From the NCBI GenBank assembly GCA_964444915.1, contig CAYUIY010000082.1:1-7729 (forward strand): a stretch of DNA of 7,729 nt, read 5' to 3'. The stretch is from Anaerorudis sp964444915. GTDB lineage: Bacteria > Bacteroidota > Bacteroidia > Bacteroidales > Dysgonomonadaceae. This document shows, piece by piece, positions 6,570 to 7,729 of the stretch (its first letter is position 1; each line of letters starts with the position of its first letter). The notes below the pieces were generated by a model, which searched no databases, was not told the DNA's origin, and saw nothing but the letters and a program-made list of their open reading frames with translations. A program made the position numbers and the translations under genes.

Positions 6570-7729
6570 TTAGTCAAGCAACTCAGTAATCTGTCCTGCA
6601 CCTACCGTACGACCACCTTCGCGGATAGCAAAGCGCAGACCCACATTACATGCTACCGGATAAATGAGATCAACCTTGATGGTTACATTATCGCCAGGCA
6701 TTACCATTTCTACGCCTTCCGGCAGCTCAATTTCTCCTGTAACGTCCAATGTACGAATATAGAATTGAGGACGATAGTGATTGTGGAATGGGGTATGACG
6801 TCCACCTTCTTCTTTTTTCAGAATATAAACTTCTGCTTTAAATTTGGAATGAGGTTTAACTTGTCCCGGGTGAGCGACAACCATACCGCGTTTAATTTCG
6901 TCTTTTTCGATACCGCGAAGCAATAAACCCACGTTATCTCCTGCTTGACCCTGGTCAAGAATTTTACGAAACATTTCAACGCCTGTTACTACCGATTTTC
7001 TTCCTTTCGAGCCCAATCCAATGATTTCTACTTCATCTCCTACTTTTACGATACCGGTTTCGATACGGCCTGTTGCCACTGTACCTCTACCGGTGATAGA
7101 GAATACGTCTTCAACTGGCATAAGGAAAGGTTTATCGATATCGCGTGGAGGAAGAGGAATCCATTCGTCAACGGCTTTCATCAGTTCCAATATTTTTTCT
7201 TCCCATTGGGGGTTACCGTTCAATGCTCCTAATGCAGAACCACGGATAACGGGTGTGTTGGTACTGTCGAAATTATAGAAATCGAGCAATTCTCTCATTT
7301 CCATTTCAACCAATTCCAACATTTCTTCGTCGTCCACCAAGTCGCATTTATTTATAAATACAACCAAACGTGGAACGTTTACCTGGCGTGCCAAGAGAAT
7401 ATGTTCACGTGTTTGAGGCATGGGACCGTCGGTTGCAGCAACTACAATAATTGCACCGTCCATTTGAGCGGCACCGGTTACCATGTTCTTTACATAGTCG
7501 GCGTGTCCCGGGCAGTCAATGTGTGCATAGTGACGATTATCAGTTTCGTATTCAACATGAGAGGTATTGATAGTTATGCCTCTTTCTTTTTCTTCAGGTG
7601 CATTATCGATTTGATCAAATGTTTTCACTTCAGAAAGTCCTCTTCCTGATAAAACTTTGGTAATAGCAGCCGTTAAGGTAGTTTTACCATGATCAACGTG
7701 ACCAATTGTACCGATATTCACATGCGGTT
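6570..7729 (-). CDS. tuf: translation elongation factor Tu, 5'-truncated by the window edge
   Basis: GTPase that delivers aminoacyl-tRNA to the ribosomal A site. The frame is open to the window edge. A GTG at 7721 could be read as a start, but the codons upstream of it are His (7724-7722), Pro (7727-7725) and a codon ending in AA, matching the conserved KPHVNIGTIG near the N-terminus of EF-Tu; the true start therefore lies about ten codons outside. Counting that Val as 1, GHVDHGKT is at 7-14 (P-loop), RGIT at 47-50 (switch I), DCPGH at 69-73 with the catalytic His73, NKCD at 124-127 and SAL at 162-164 (guanine recognition). Domain II carries GRGTVATGRIETG, and domain III has RPQFYIRT and ends FAIREGGRTVGAGQITELLD. 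It stops 65 bp before tRNA-Trp. Expected full length is about 395 residues. Confidence 0.99.
   Translation of the reverse strand, partial: PHVNIGTIGHVDHGKTTLTAAITKVLSGRGLSEVKTFDQIDNAPEEKERGITINTSHVEYETDNRHYAHIDCPGHADYVKNMVTGAAQMDGAIIVVAATDGPMPQTREHILLARQVNVPRLVVFINKCDLVDDEEMLELVEMEMRELLDFYNFDSTNTPVIRGSALGALNGNPQWEEKILELMKAVDEWIPLPPRDIDKPFLMPVEDVFSITGRGTVATGRIETGIVKVGDEVEIIGLGSKGRKSVVTGVEMFRKILDQGQAGDNVGLLLRGIEKDEIKRGMVVAHPGQVKPHSKFKAEVYILKKEEGGRHTPFHNHYRPQFYIRTLDVTGEIELPEGVEMVMPGDNVTIKVDLIYPVACNVGLRFAIREGGRTVGAGQITELLD

Noticed and set aside
6558..7649. Several plus-strand open frames opposite tuf
   Set aside because: They are antisense to EF-Tu, which is continuous and conserved across the region; the translations resemble no known protein.
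7719..7721. GTG codon as the start of tuf
   Set aside because: Upstream codons continue the conserved KPHV of EF-Tu, so this GTG encodes an internal valine and the real start is outside the window.
1..7729. A mobile element, CRISPR array, defence gene or other accessory system
   Set aside because: Every stretch is accounted for by conserved translation and transcription genes with gaps of at most 100 bp; no repeats, integrase, transposase or unfamiliar gene was seen.

Overview
This window is a housekeeping segment of a bacterial chromosome that almost certainly comes from a member of the Bacteroidota, most likely order Bacteroidales. All nine genes lie on the minus strand in the order tuf - tRNA-Trp - secE - nusG - rplK - rplA - rplJ - rplL - rpoB (transcription runs from high to low coordinates). 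The assignment to Bacteroidota rests on the tuf/trnW/secE arrangement, the RpoB sequence around the rifampicin region (FGTNALSQ, then a TNPLAEVTHKRRL stretch), the long charged insert before the RpoB active-site lysines, the minimal single-span SecE, and A/T-rich gene starts without clear Shine-Dalgarno sequences. Genus cannot be fixed from what is visible.

Layout from upstream to downstream on the minus strand. The window opens inside tuf (EF-Tu), missing about a dozen N-terminal codons. A 65-bp gap after tuf contains a strong imperfect hairpin and leads directly into tRNA-Trp(CCA). secE follows 21 bp later, then nusG, rplK, rplA, rplJ and rplL with gaps of 19 to 78 bp. A 100-bp gap with a perfect 9-bp (13-bp with one wobble) stem-loop and a short U run separates rplL from rpoB. 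The window ends inside rpoB after 1114 codons, probably about 150 codons short of its end.

Together the genes serve gene expression. EF-Tu and tRNA-Trp feed the ribosome. L11, L1, L10 and L7/L12 form the L1 stalk and the GTPase-recruiting L11/L10/L12 stalk that EF-Tu uses. NusG couples RNA polymerase (RpoB) to translation and termination, and SecE is part of the membrane channel that takes nascent proteins. No gene-free stretch exceeds 100 bp.

I found no accessory, mobile, CRISPR or defence element and no previously undescribed system. What deserves a second look is small-scale: two intergenic RNA hairpins, the absence of room for a standard L10 leader, and the lack of any evident internal promoter or Shine-Dalgarno sequence.
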